From Oscillospiraceae bacterium (GTDB taxonomy: Bacteria > Bacillota > Clostridia > Oscillospirales > Ruminococcaceae), in NCBI GenBank assembly GCA_017545185.1, contig JAFWQJ010000052.1:160480-224479 (forward strand): 64,000 bases of DNA, in the 5' to 3' direction. This document shows, piece by piece, positions 8,437 to 16,563 of the stretch. Position 1 is the first letter of the stretch. The number at the start of each line of letters is the position of its first letter. The position numbers were made by a program, and so were the translations under genes. The notes under the pieces were generated by a model. That model did not search any database and was not told the origin of the DNA. It saw only the letters and a list, made by a program, of their open reading frames with translations.

Positions 8437-8498
8437 GCATAGTATGCGGATCGCATCGATCAGACCGCAGTGCGTATCTGTTTCAGCACACACTATGC
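8437..8498 (-). promoter_or_regulatory. Structured 5' leader, candidate riboswitch of the ECF-coaX operon
   Basis: The first ~62 nt of the predicted transcript can fold into a closed junction. Outer helix GCATAGT/ACTATGC (8437-8443 with 8492-8498), one arm GCGG/CCGC (8446-8449 with 8465-8468) extended by GATCG/CGATC, and a second arm AGTGCGT/ACACACT (8469-8475 with 8488-8494, partly competing with the outer helix). A further CCCGCGCGGG palindrome lies near 8398-8407. No described riboswitch class was recognised. Confidence 0.45.
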
Positions 8499-8505
8499 CG
8501 CGTAT

Positions 8506-8534
8506 AGTATAGCATATTTTTTGATAAATGTCAA
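8506..8534 (-). promoter_or_regulatory. Consensus sigma-A promoter of the ECF-coaX operon
   Basis: On the - strand TTGACA (8529-8534), 17-base spacer, TATACT (8506-8511). Predicted transcription start near 8499, giving a leader of about 130 nt before the ATG at 8370. Confidence 0.88.
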
Positions 8535-8632
8535 TATTTGGCGGGATGATAATTCTCTGCAGATCATGACGATCTGACGTGCGGTTCTGTCAGATCATCT
8601 CCAAAACGCTGTGTCATTGTCGCCGGAATCAA

Positions 8633-8660
8633 AAAAGTTGCACCGAAACGTGCAACTTTT
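8633..8660. terminator. Terminator hairpin downstream of the ABC importer operon
   Basis: Perfect 11-base stem AAAAGTTGCAC (8633-8643) and GTGCAACTTTT (8650-8660), loop of six. T runs exist on both strands; by position it should end the - strand operon that finishes at 8847. The rest of the gap 8661-8846 shows no convincing gene or motif. Confidence 0.75.
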
Positions 8661-8846
8661 CCTTATTTCTGCGCCTTTAGCAGAGAGCGATACGGATGTC
8701 TGCGGTATTCGGTTTTCCGGAATCGCAGCATTGCGGCATGTGAGCAGACCGGGCGTCGTCATTGGGGTCGATTCGTTTCCGGGAACGCCGAAGACAGGAT
8801 GCGCTTTGGTACTTTGATAATTGAATATGTCAAACGTCTGTACAGA

Positions 8847-9458
8847 TCAGGCATTCTCCGGCTTTGGGCGCGGTTCCTTTTCAGAAAGCGCCTTCGCTGA
8901 TGATTCCGTCGTTTTATCCAGCGTATCCTGCAGGATCTCCTGCCGGAGCGCGGTCAGCCATTCCGAGAACGCAGCCGCATCAAATGCGTATGTTTTGTTC
9001 AGTGTATACTCATTTTCCGACCATGTGTCAAGCGGCGATTCATTATGCTGAATGAGCGCCTCCAGCTTATCGAGCGCGCGGAAGATTTTGGCCTCCTGCG
9101 TCTGCTGCGCCTGCATTTCCGCAAACAGCGCGGAGAACTCTGCTGCGGTATCCTGCGGCAGGGAAGCGACCCACTGTTCCAGCAGCGTATCCTCGGCGGC
9201 GCGTTCGGCGTCGGTCTTGGCAAATGTCGGGATATCGCCCGTGAAGCATTCGCCGAGGTCGTGGATCAGGCACATCCGGATGATCTTGTCGGTATCGGCA
9301 TCGGGAAATTCGCCGCGCAGCAGCATCGCCATGAGCGCGGTGCGCCAGCTGTGCTCCGCGACGCTTTCGGGTCTGCGGTTTGATGTTGTACAGTGCCGCA
9401 GGGTATCCTTCAGCTTTTCTGCGGTATGCAGAATGTCAAGAAATTCGCGTGGATTCAT
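8847..9458 (-). CDS. HD-domain hydrolase (YfbR/HD_3-like)
   Basis: A 203-residue HD phosphohydrolase. The metal ligands are visible: His in AEHSWRTALMAM, the HD pair in IHDLGECFTGD, and a late Asp in ALDKLEALIQ. Relatives include 5'-deoxynucleotidases such as YfbR. It is the last gene of the sugar-importer operon, 13 bases after the second permease, although a nucleotide phosphatase has no obvious link to sugar uptake. The C-terminal 25 residues are charged and low-complexity. Enzyme class is firm, substrate unknown. Confidence 0.8.
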   Translation of the reverse strand: MNPREFLDILHTAEKLKDTLRHCTTSNRRPESVAEHSWRTALMAMLLRGEFPDADTDKIIRMCLIHDLGECFTGDIPTFAKTDAERAAEDTLLEQWVASLPQDTAAEFSALFAEMQAQQTQEAKIFRALDKLEALIQHNESPLDTWSENEYTLNKTYAFDAAAFSEWLTALRQEILQDTLDKTTESSAKALSEKEPRPKPENA

Positions 9459-9471
9459 AGTACATCAGCCT

Positions 9472-10323
9472 TTATCCTTTTATTCCGGCCGGTTCCGGGA
9501 TGAAGTATCTCTGCGCCGCAAAATAAACCAAGATCTGCGGGAGCATCGCCGTCAGGCAGACCGCGAGCACGCGGTTCCATGCAAAACCGCTGTCCGCGTC
9601 CATAGAGAGCTTGACGAACACCGAGACCGGATAGCGCGACGGCGTATTCACGTAGAGCAGCGGCCCCATGTAGTCGTTGACCGACCAGAGCAGCTGCAGC
9701 ACGCCGACCGAGATCAGCACGGGACGCAGCTGCGGGATCAGCACATGCAGGAGCGTCTGGAAAGAGTTGCAGCCGTCCAGCGCAGCGGCCTCGTCGTAGG
9801 ACTTCGGGATACTGCGGAAAAACTGCATCAGCGCGATGATCAGCACGGTATCGCAGGCGCAGGCCGCCGGAACGATCAGCGGCAGATACGCCGGGGAGTC
9901 GATCCAGCCGAGACTGTGAAACAGCATGAACTGCGGCACATAAAGCACGGTCTGCGGCAGAAACAGCGTAGAAAACAGCATCAGCATCAGCAGATGCCTG
10001 CCGCGGAACCGGAACCGCGCAAAGCCGTATGCGGTCAGCGTGACGGAGACAAGCGTCAGCAGCACCTTTGGCAGCGCGATCAGATAGGTATTGCGCATAG
10101 CGCGGAGCAGGCCGATCTGTCCGCCGTATGCGTCAAATGCTCTGCGCCAGCCGTCGAGCGTCGGGTGCAGCGGCAGGATTCCCGCAGAGGCAAACAGCTC
10201 CGGATTGTCCCGCAGCGTCGCACCGGCGAGCCAGAGCAGGGGATAGATCATAAGGAAAGCCACGGCAGTCAGCAGCAGGTAGCGCAGCAATCGCTGACGG
10301 GCTTTGCGGCGTGCCTGCTTCAT
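9472..10323 (-). CDS. Carbohydrate ABC transporter permease, MalG-type
   Basis: A 283-residue permease with about six membrane segments. The cytoplasmic EAA loop reads EAAALDGCNSFQTLLHVLIP, the contact site for the ATPase subunit. It pairs with the MalF-type permease directly upstream, overlapping it by four bases (ATGA). No ATPase gene is in the operon, so the importer probably uses a shared MsmX-like ATPase encoded elsewhere, as is common for this family in Firmicutes. Confidence 0.92.
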   Translation of the reverse strand: MKQARRKARQRLLRYLLLTAVAFLMIYPLLWLAGATLRDNPELFASAGILPLHPTLDGWRRAFDAYGGQIGLLRAMRNTYLIALPKVLLTLVSVTLTAYGFARFRFRGRHLLMLMLFSTLFLPQTVLYVPQFMLFHSLGWIDSPAYLPLIVPAACACDTVLIIALMQFFRSIPKSYDEAAALDGCNSFQTLLHVLIPQLRPVLISVGVLQLLWSVNDYMGPLLYVNTPSRYPVSVFVKLSMDADSGFAWNRVLAVCLTAMLPQILVYFAAQRYFIPEPAGIKG

Positions 10324-11207
10324 ACCGTGCCCTCCTCATCCGCAAAATAGACCAATTTCCGGCACAGCGGCAGCAGCATCGCGCTGAACGCCGCGCAGAC
10401 CAGAAACTGCACCCATGCCAGCGCACAGGCATAGCCCATTTCATTGGCCGTGAACGCGCTCCGGTAGAGCAGCAGCGAGAGCAGCGTCGTGCCGCCGCGC
10501 GGGCCGCCCTCCGTGATAACGAACGGCGCATGAAATTCCTGCAGTGCCATGCAGAATGCAAGGATCACATTGTAAAAGAGAACCGGCGAGATCATCGGCA
10601 GGGTGATGCGGAAAAAACGCGTGATACTGCCCGCACCGTCCAGAGTTGCGGCATCGGTCAGCTCCTGCGGGATATCCTGCAGCGCCGCAAGAAACATCAG
10701 CATCGGCATCCCGAATTCCCAGACGCGCAGCAGAATGATGACCCACAGTGCCGTTTCCTGCCCGGAGAGCCATGTCACAGCAGGCAGATGCATCGCGGTC
10801 AGGATGCCGTTGACGACGCCGTGATCGCGGAACATCGCCTTCCAGAGCACCGCCGCCGCAACCGATCCGCCGAGGATCGAGGGCAGATAACAGAGTGTCC
10901 GGAACAGCCGAAGCCCGCGGAGCGGCTTTGTCAGCAGAACGGCCGTCAGCAGGGCCGCCGCGATCTTCAGCGGGACGGAGAGCACCGCGAATTTCAGCGT
11001 CAGGCCGATCGCCCGGAGCGATTCACTCTCCGTGAAAATGCGGACATAATTCATCAGACCGGTCTGCGAAATGCCGCGGAACAGGTGCAGATCGGTGAAC
11101 CCGCAGAACAGCGAGTACAGCATCGGCGCAGCCTGAAACAGCAGAAATCCGAGCAGCCACGGCAAAAGATACAGCCGGTTCAGATGCTTTTTTGCAGGAC
11201 GCTTCAT
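10320..11207 (-). CDS. Carbohydrate ABC transporter permease, MalF-type
   Basis: A 295-residue membrane permease (LplB/UgpA type) with six predicted segments and an EAA-like loop, TDAATLDGAGSITRFFRITL. Overlaps the GH105 gene upstream and the second permease downstream by four bases each, showing tight translational coupling. Together with the binding protein at 12292 it forms the membrane pore of an oligosaccharide importer. Confidence 0.92.
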   Translation of the reverse strand: MKRPAKKHLNRLYLLPWLLGFLLFQAAPMLYSLFCGFTDLHLFRGISQTGLMNYVRIFTESESLRAIGLTLKFAVLSVPLKIAAALLTAVLLTKPLRGLRLFRTLCYLPSILGGSVAAAVLWKAMFRDHGVVNGILTAMHLPAVTWLSGQETALWVIILLRVWEFGMPMLMFLAALQDIPQELTDAATLDGAGSITRFFRITLPMISPVLFYNVILAFCMALQEFHAPFVITEGGPRGGTTLLSLLLYRSAFTANEMGYACALAWVQFLVCAAFSAMLLPLCRKLVYFADEEGTV

Positions 11208-12295
11208 CGTCGCGCCCCGTTTCGGTACATGCGCGCCGTGGCCTCTGCGCGCATCAGGAAGCCGACGCCCTTCGGGTCGTTTTCGGTGACCGGCTCCGAG
11301 AGATAATATGCGCAGCTGCCGTCGCGGTAGGGTTCCCCGCCGAGTCCCGCGGAGACGCAGATATCGGTCAGGCGGATGCCCTCCTCGGTCTCCCAGATTT
11401 TCTGCGACTTTACATTTTCCAGTATCGAACGCCCGATCTCATAGAACGGCGCGTCAAGAAGTCCCGCTCCGGCGCCGCGCATCATGCTGTATGCTGCCAT
11501 GAGACTGCCGGATGTTTCGGTATAATTGCCGGCGGCATCGGGGCGGTCGATGACCTGATAAAACAGTCCGTCCTCTGCCTGATACCGCAGCAGTGCGGTG
11601 ACGGCTTCATTTAACATATCCGATAATTCCTTTTTTATATCCGCCTGCTTTTCCGGCAGCAGGACGGCGGTGTCGGTCAGCGCTGCGAGCAGCCAGCCCA
11701 TGCCGCGCAGCCAGAATGCCGCGGAACAGCCGGTCTCCTTGTCCGCCCATGCCTGCTCCCGCGATTCGTCCAGACCGTGCCGGTAAAGACCGGTCCTGCC
11801 GTCGCGCAGGTGTGCCCGGATATACCGGAAGCAGTGCTGCACCTCGCGGAACAGTTCCGCACTGCCGGTCATGTCCGCGTAGGCCGTGAAGAACGGCGCG
11901 GCCATAAAGCAGCCGTCCAGCCAGACCTGATGCGGATAAATGCCCTTGTGCCAGCAAAGGCCGCTGTCCGTCCGCGGATGCTGCCGCAGCTGTTCGATCT
12001 GACTGCCGATCGCGAGGCGGTAGCGTTCCTCTTTCGTTTGCGCCCATGCAAAGAACAGCAGCTTGCAGCTGTTGAAGCTGTCAAGGCTGTATCTCGATGC
12101 CGGATAATCCGCGATCGTTCCGTCCTGACCGATGCGGCAGGACAGGTATTCCAGAATGAAATCTGCGTACCGCGCATCACCGGATGCATGATACATATCC
12201 TCGCATCCGAGCAGCACGCAGCCGTCCTCATAATTCCAGTAGGGCTTATAAGGACGGTAAGACGCAAGATATTGCTGAAAGAATGAATCCGTCAT
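11204..12295 (-). CDS. GH105 unsaturated glycuronyl hydrolase
   Basis: A 363-residue cytoplasmic (alpha/alpha)6-barrel hydrolase without signal peptide. The family (YteR/RhiN) removes the unsaturated galacturonyl residue left by rhamnogalacturonan lyases. HQVWLDGCFMAAPF carries the catalytic Asp region, and GCSAAFWLRGMGWL and TETSGSLMAAY are further family motifs. The start at 12295 overlaps the stop of the binding-protein gene (ATGA); the upstream in-frame extension is a shadow of that gene. Its presence between importer genes predicts that the imported sugar is an unsaturated pectin or related uronide oligosaccharide. Confidence 0.88.
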   Translation of the reverse strand: MTDSFFQQYLASYRPYKPYWNYEDGCVLLGCEDMYHASGDARYADFILEYLSCRIGQDGTIADYPASRYSLDSFNSCKLLFFAWAQTKEERYRLAIGSQIEQLRQHPRTDSGLCWHKGIYPHQVWLDGCFMAAPFFTAYADMTGSAELFREVQHCFRYIRAHLRDGRTGLYRHGLDESREQAWADKETGCSAAFWLRGMGWLLAALTDTAVLLPEKQADIKKELSDMLNEAVTALLRYQAEDGLFYQVIDRPDAAGNYTETSGSLMAAYSMMRGAGAGLLDAPFYEIGRSILENVKSQKIWETEEGIRLTDICVSAGLGGEPYRDGSCAYYLSEPVTENDPKGVGFLMRAEATARMYRNGARR

Positions 12296-13578
12296 GGCGA
12301 TTCTCCGCTGACGACAGCCTGGATTCCGGCAATCAGCCGTTCTGCCGCCACGGAAACCGGATAATCGCCGTAGCTCAGCCCGGTAAACACATCCTCGTAT
12401 ACGCCGCTGACACCCTTGAGGGACGCGTGCTCGAAATCCGGGTCGATCCGGAATTGCATCCACGCTGTCATGCGGCGGTTCGCCTCTGCGGAGATGTCCC
12501 CCAACAGCCCCGCATCGCTGCAAATTTCATATCCCTTTTTGTTGAGCGGGATCCCGCGCTCCGTGCCGAGTATTTTCACGGTCTCCGGATCGCTGACCAG
12601 ATCGGAGATCAGCTTCGCGCAGGTCTCCGGATATTTTGTATGCTTCGAGATCGCAAAGCAGAGCGAGATCTTGGAAAAGCCGCCGTGATAATCACCGAGA
12701 TCGGTGAAATATTCGCCGACGGTGAGCGTCTGCCCCTCGCTTAATGCGCTGACGAATTTGCCTGCCGAGGAATCCCATTCGTAGATCCCGGCATATCTGC
12801 CCGTGATATAGTTTTCGTCCTTGTCAAAGCTGTCCGCGCCGCCGCCCGCGATCTGCTTCAGCGGCGGGATGACATGATCCTGCTCCATTCTGCAGATCGT
12901 TTCAAGACCCTTTTCGATCTCCGCCTGCGAATACTGCAGACTGCCGTCCCCGACCCATTCTCTGCCGTATTCGCACTGCAGCAGATATACGAGAAACAGC
13001 ATCCGGTCGTACCAGCCGAGTGCCAGCGGATAATAATCCGCGCCGAGCGTTTCCGCAAAGATTCTGCCCGCTGCGCAGAGCTCCGAGAAGCTTCCGGGGA
13101 CGGAGAGCCCCGCCTTTTCAAAGGTCGTTTCGTTCCACAGAAAGACCCTGCCCGTCCGGCTGACCGGCACGGCGAGCAGTCTGCCGTCCGCGGTGCACAT
13201 ATCGAGCACATCGGCATCATACTGCGTCAGATCAATGATATCGCTGTAATCCCGCAGGTCGAGGAAGCCGGTCGTTTCCGAGCTGTAATCGAAAAGCCAG
13301 TTCCGGTTGACCTGCATGACATCTGCTTCGGTCCCGGCATAGAGTGCTGCCGCTGCCGCTTCCTCCCAGCCGCTCCACGCGCCGTATTCGGTGCGCACCT
13401 CGACGCCGGGATGCGACGCGGAAAAACGCTCCGCGGCCGTAATTGTCGCCTGATGACGGGAATCCCCGCCCCACCACGAAAACCGGATCTCCTGCTGACC
13501 GTCCGCAGTTCTGCCGCAGCCGGTCAGAGAAAACAGAATCACAGCAGCGATGCACAGTGCCCCCACACGTTTTTGCAT
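12292..13578 (-). CDS. Sugar ABC transporter substrate-binding lipoprotein
   Basis: A 428-residue extracellular solute-binding protein of family 1. The signal peptide ends in the lipobox SLTGC with the lipidated Cys at residue 21, so the protein is tethered to the outer membrane face. IRFSWWGGDSRHQATI is the typical opening of the mature domain. It is the first gene of the operon binding protein - GH105 - two permeases - HD hydrolase and lies right behind a consensus promoter. Predicted ligand: unsaturated rhamnogalacturonan or related disaccharide, by context with GH105. Confidence 0.92.
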   Translation of the reverse strand: MQKRVGALCIAAVILFSLTGCGRTADGQQEIRFSWWGGDSRHQATITAAERFSASHPGVEVRTEYGAWSGWEEAAAAALYAGTEADVMQVNRNWLFDYSSETTGFLDLRDYSDIIDLTQYDADVLDMCTADGRLLAVPVSRTGRVFLWNETTFEKAGLSVPGSFSELCAAGRIFAETLGADYYPLALGWYDRMLFLVYLLQCEYGREWVGDGSLQYSQAEIEKGLETICRMEQDHVIPPLKQIAGGGADSFDKDENYITGRYAGIYEWDSSAGKFVSALSEGQTLTVGEYFTDLGDYHGGFSKISLCFAISKHTKYPETCAKLISDLVSDPETVKILGTERGIPLNKKGYEICSDAGLLGDISAEANRRMTAWMQFRIDPDFEHASLKGVSGVYEDVFTGLSYGDYPVSVAAERLIAGIQAVVSGESP

Positions 13579-13596
13579 AATACACTCCTGTCAGCA

Positions 13597-13610
13597 GGCG
13601 GAAAACCGCC
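13597..13610 (-). promoter_or_regulatory. Leader hairpin of the importer operon
   Basis: GGCGG (13597-13601) and CCGCC (13606-13610) with a four-base loop lie in the 5' leader about 20 bases before the start codon; role unknown. Confidence 0.4.
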
Positions 13611-13621
13611 CGCTCTTGTTA

Positions 13622-13662
13622 TTTTCCGACTCTATTATATCGGAAAACCGCTGTTTTGTCAA
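13622..13662 (-). promoter_or_regulatory. Consensus promoter with overlapping operator-like inverted repeat
   Basis: On the - strand TTGACA (13657-13662), 17-base spacer, TATAAT (13634-13639). A perfect eight-base inverted repeat TTTTCCGA (13622-13629) and TCGGAAAA (13640-13647), separated by ten bases, brackets the -10 box. This is where a repressor of the importer operon would be expected to bind; no regulator gene is adjacent. Confidence 0.8.
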
Positions 13663-13718
13663 TGTGCGGGAATCCGCAATATCTGACCGGGTGCCGGAAA
13701 AACACCGCATTCTGCTGC

Positions 13719-13747
13719 TTGACAAATTCGGCATTATATGGTATACT
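13719..13747 (+). promoter_or_regulatory. Consensus promoter upstream of the atp operon (P1)
   Basis: TTGACA (13719-13724), 17-base spacer, TATACT (13742-13747). Transcription would start near 13754, only about 14 bases before a terminator-like hairpin. Confidence 0.8.
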
Positions 13748-13753
13748 GTGTCA

Positions 13754-13800
13754 GGATGCAGAGAGGCGCCTTATCAGTTCGTCTGATAGGGCTGTTTTTA
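13754..13800 (+). ncRNA. Possible ~45-nt terminated leader RNA
   Basis: Promoter P1 is followed at once by GCCTTATCAG (13768-13777) pairing with CTGATAGGGC (13783-13792) and a T5 run (13795-13799). This would release an RNA of roughly 45 nt, or act as an attenuator ahead of the atp genes. An ATG at 13756 could open a short leader peptide through the hairpin. Confidence 0.5.
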
Positions 13801-13867
13801 TGTACGGCGTGTTTTAGGCACGGGGCGCGTTTTGTCCGGTTTCCGGATGATTCTTTGCGTTTGCCCA

Positions 13868-13896
13868 TTGCTTTTTTCCCGGATTTATGGTATACT
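13868..13896 (+). promoter_or_regulatory. Proximal promoter of the atp operon (P2)
   Basis: TTGCTT (13868-13873), 17-base spacer, TATACT (13891-13896). The sequence TTTATGGTATACTGTG around its -10 nearly repeats the one at P1, and both are followed by ATGCAG and a purine-rich stretch, suggesting a local duplication. Confidence 0.65.
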
Positions 13897-13927
13897 GTGA
13901 GTGAATATGCAGGAAAGGGGCGTTTCG

Positions 13928-14341
13928 ATGCCGTCCGAACCGATGCGGCAGGAGATTTTCATGCTCATGAAGCGTGCCGTTTTTCTGAATATCGCAGCAT
14001 ATCTGATCAGCATCATCTTTGTCGGCGCGACCCTGCGCTTCGCACTGGGACTGCTGCTCGGGACAGCCGTGCTGCTCTGTACGCTGCTTCTGATCCGGCT
14101 GAGCGTGCTCCGCATGGAGGACGACGCAAAGCGCTACGGCGTGACCAGTCAGCGGCGGCATCTGCTGTTCTATGCGCTCAGGCTGCTTGTATTCGCAGCG
14201 GCGTTTGCACTGGCGCTGGTGTTCCGCACACGGATCTCACCGGCTGCCGTCTGTCTGCCGATGCTGTATCCGCGCCTGATCTATACCGCCGGGGCACTGT
14301 TTGCCCGCTCCGGCAAAGACTCCCGCATAAAAAAGAGGTGA
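13928..14341 (+). CDS. ATP synthase subunit I-like membrane protein
   Basis: A 137-residue protein with four hydrophobic segments, placed first in the ATP synthase operon where AtpI-like proteins normally stand. Such proteins assist assembly of the c ring or magnesium/sodium handling but are poorly conserved. The ATG at 13928 follows AGGAAAGGGG with seven-base spacing and is preferred to an ATG at 13901 that has no ribosome site. The C terminus is basic (IKKR). Assignment rests on position, size and topology more than on sequence. Confidence 0.65.
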   Translation: MPSEPMRQEIFMLMKRAVFLNIAAYLISIIFVGATLRFALGLLLGTAVLLCTLLLIRLSVLRMEDDAKRYGVTSQRRHLLFYALRLLVFAAAFALALVFRTRISPAAVCLPMLYPRLIYTAGALFARSGKDSRIKKR

Positions 14342-14353
14342 GAATCAACATAT

Positions 14354-15133
14354 ATGGCTATTCTGGCTATGGCTCTGCCTGAATTTCTGCGCGGCTCCGA
14401 GGAGCTGAGCGTCACGGGTCCGAAGGTCATCAAAACCTTTCATATTTTCGGGCTGGACATCAACTTCACGGAAACGGTCGTGCTGGAATGGATCGTCATG
14501 GCGGTCATCATCGGACTGTGCATCTTCCTGACGCGCGGCCTGAAGGTCAAGGCCGTCTCCAAGCGGCAGGTGATCGCGGAAATGGCTGTGGAGGCGATCA
14601 CGAATCTCGTGCGCGATACCATGGGAAAACGCTGGCTGGCGTTCACCCCGTACATCGCGACGGTGTTCCTGTTTTCGATCTTCGGCAGCCTGATCAGTCT
14701 GCTCGGCGTCCGCGCCGTGACCTCTGATTTTTCCGTGCTGCTGACATGGGCGCTGATGACCTTTATCCTCATCACCGCGACCAAGATCAAGTACGGCGGC
14801 GTCGGCGGATATCTGAAGGGTTTTGCAGACCCGATCCCGGTCATGCTCCCGATCAATATCCTGAGCGAGGTCGCGACCCCGACCGCAATGGCACTGCGTC
14901 ACTTCGGCAATATCGCCGGCGGTTCCATTATCATGGGTCTGATCTACTTCGGCCTGACAAGTCTGAGTCACATGCTGCACATGCAGGTGCCGGTCCTGAC
15001 GATCGGTATTCCCGCGGTGCTCTCGCTGTACTTTGACCTGTTCTCGGACTTCATGCAGGCATTCATCTTCATCATGCTGACGATGGTCTTTGTCAGCAAT
15101 GCAGGCCCCGCCGAGGATGAGGCGGCTGCATAA
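14354..15133 (+). CDS. atpB: F0F1 ATP synthase subunit a
   Basis: A 259-residue multispanning subunit that forms the ion half-channels beside the c ring. The C-terminal half carries the conserved stretch ATPTAMALRHFGNIAGG with the essential Arg of the ion path, and SLYFDLFSDFMQAFIF near the end. It is the first core gene of the order B-E-F-H-A-G-D-C. Ribosome site (GAGGTG) is rather distant from the ATG at 14354; an in-frame ATG at 14369 is an alternative. Confidence 0.94.
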   Translation: MAILAMALPEFLRGSEELSVTGPKVIKTFHIFGLDINFTETVVLEWIVMAVIIGLCIFLTRGLKVKAVSKRQVIAEMAVEAITNLVRDTMGKRWLAFTPYIATVFLFSIFGSLISLLGVRAVTSDFSVLLTWALMTFILITATKIKYGGVGGYLKGFADPIPVMLPINILSEVATPTAMALRHFGNIAGGSIIMGLIYFGLTSLSHMLHMQVPVLTIGIPAVLSLYFDLFSDFMQAFIFIMLTMVFVSNAGPAEDEAAA

Positions 15134-15147
15134 ACAATTTTCGGTAA

Positions 15148-15429
<282 letters not shown>

Positions 15430-15470
15430 CCGGCAGAAGCAGCAAATACGATAAGAGAGGCTGATACGGA

Positions 15471-15971
15471 ATGAAGCTTGGATTTTTATCCATTGATATC
15501 GGGACGATCCTCTTTTCATGGATCAACCTGATGATCCTCTTTTTTGCGCTGAAGCATTTTCTGTTCAAGCCCGTGCAGAAGATCCTGTCCGAGCGGCAGG
15601 CGGCTGTCGATCAGACGCTCAAGGACGCCGAGGATGCGCGTGCGCGCGCGGAGGCTGCCGAGACGGAGTATACGGAAAAGCTGACCAAGGCAAAAGAGGA
15701 ATCTGCGGAGATGCTCCGCAATGCGGCCAGAAAGGCACAGCAGCGTTCCGAGGAGATCGTTGCCGGTGCAAAGGCGGAGGCTGCGGGCATCCTGCAGCAG
15801 AACCGCGATGAGCTCGAGCGCGAAAAGCGCAGAGCCGAAAGCCAGCTCCGCTCGGATGTTTCCGGGCTGGCGGTCATGGTCGCGGAAAAGGTCGTCGGGC
15901 GTGAGATCAATCAGGCAGATCACGCAAGACTGATCGACGAATTTATTGATTCGGTGGGTGATGTACAGTGA
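15471..15971 (+). CDS. atpF: F0F1 ATP synthase subunit b
   Basis: A 166-residue peripheral-stalk subunit: an N-terminal membrane helix (about residues 9-27) followed by a long charged helix rich in Ala, Glu, Lys and Arg that forms the coiled-coil dimer. It overlaps atpH by four bases. Confidence 0.94.
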   Translation: MKLGFLSIDIGTILFSWINLMILFFALKHFLFKPVQKILSERQAAVDQTLKDAEDARARAEAAETEYTEKLTKAKEESAEMLRNAARKAQQRSEEIVAGAKAEAAGILQQNRDELEREKRRAESQLRSDVSGLAVMVAEKVVGREINQADHARLIDEFIDSVGDVQ

Positions 15972-16498
15972 GTTCGGAGGTTTCTTCGGTCTACGCAAAT
16001 GCGCTGTTCTCGCTGGCCAATGAGCAGGGCGACGCTGTCATGCAAGAGACCCGTTCCGACCTGCGGCAGACGGCCGTGCTGTTCTCGCTGAATCCGGATC
16101 TGACAAGACTGCTCTCGCTTCCGACGCTTTCCGTTGAGGAACGCATCGGCATTGCGAAAAAGATCTTCGGGGAGCAGGGGCTTGCTGCAAAGCTGCTGTT
16201 TCTGCTGATCGGTCATGACCGCGTGCCGTTCATCGGCGAGATCGCCGATGACTTTGACAGGCGGATGCTCGATTATCAGAACACCGAGGATGTGAAGGTC
16301 ACGACGGCGGTCGCACTGACGCCGGAGCAGAAGGAACGTCTGCGCGCCGCGCTGTCGGCAAAGCTCCGGAAGGTCATCCGGATCACGGAGCATATCGACC
16401 GCGGCATCTTGGGCGGCGTCATCGTGCAGTACGGCGACACACGCATCGACAACAGCGTCAAATACCGTCTGGATGCGCTGAAAGAGCAGCTTTCCTGA
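15968..16498 (+). CDS. atpH: F0F1 ATP synthase subunit delta
   Basis: A 176-residue OSCP/delta subunit linking the peripheral stalk to the F1 head. The N-terminal helical domain starts YANALFSLANEQGD and the C-terminal part holds DRGILGGVIVQYGD, a family motif. Start codon is GTG at 15968 inside the atpF stop (GTGA). Confidence 0.92.
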   Translation: MSSEVSSVYANALFSLANEQGDAVMQETRSDLRQTAVLFSLNPDLTRLLSLPTLSVEERIGIAKKIFGEQGLAAKLLFLLIGHDRVPFIGEIADDFDRRMLDYQNTEDVKVTTAVALTPEQKERLRAALSAKLRKVIRITEHIDRGILGGVIVQYGDTRIDNSVKYRLDALKEQLS

Positions 16499-16563
16499 AC
16501 GGGATATCGGTTCTGCGGATCTGTCTGCGGAACCGCGCATTCTGATTGAACGAGGTTATAAGA

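Noticed and set aside
8661-8846. Small open frames around 8611-9051 on the + strand
   Set aside because: No ribosome sites or motifs; they overlap the terminator or lie antisense to the HD hydrolase gene.
13738-14382. A 214-codon + strand frame starting in the P1 leader
   Set aside because: It runs out of frame through the AtpI-like gene with a composition typical of a shadow; at most its first codons could be a leader peptide.
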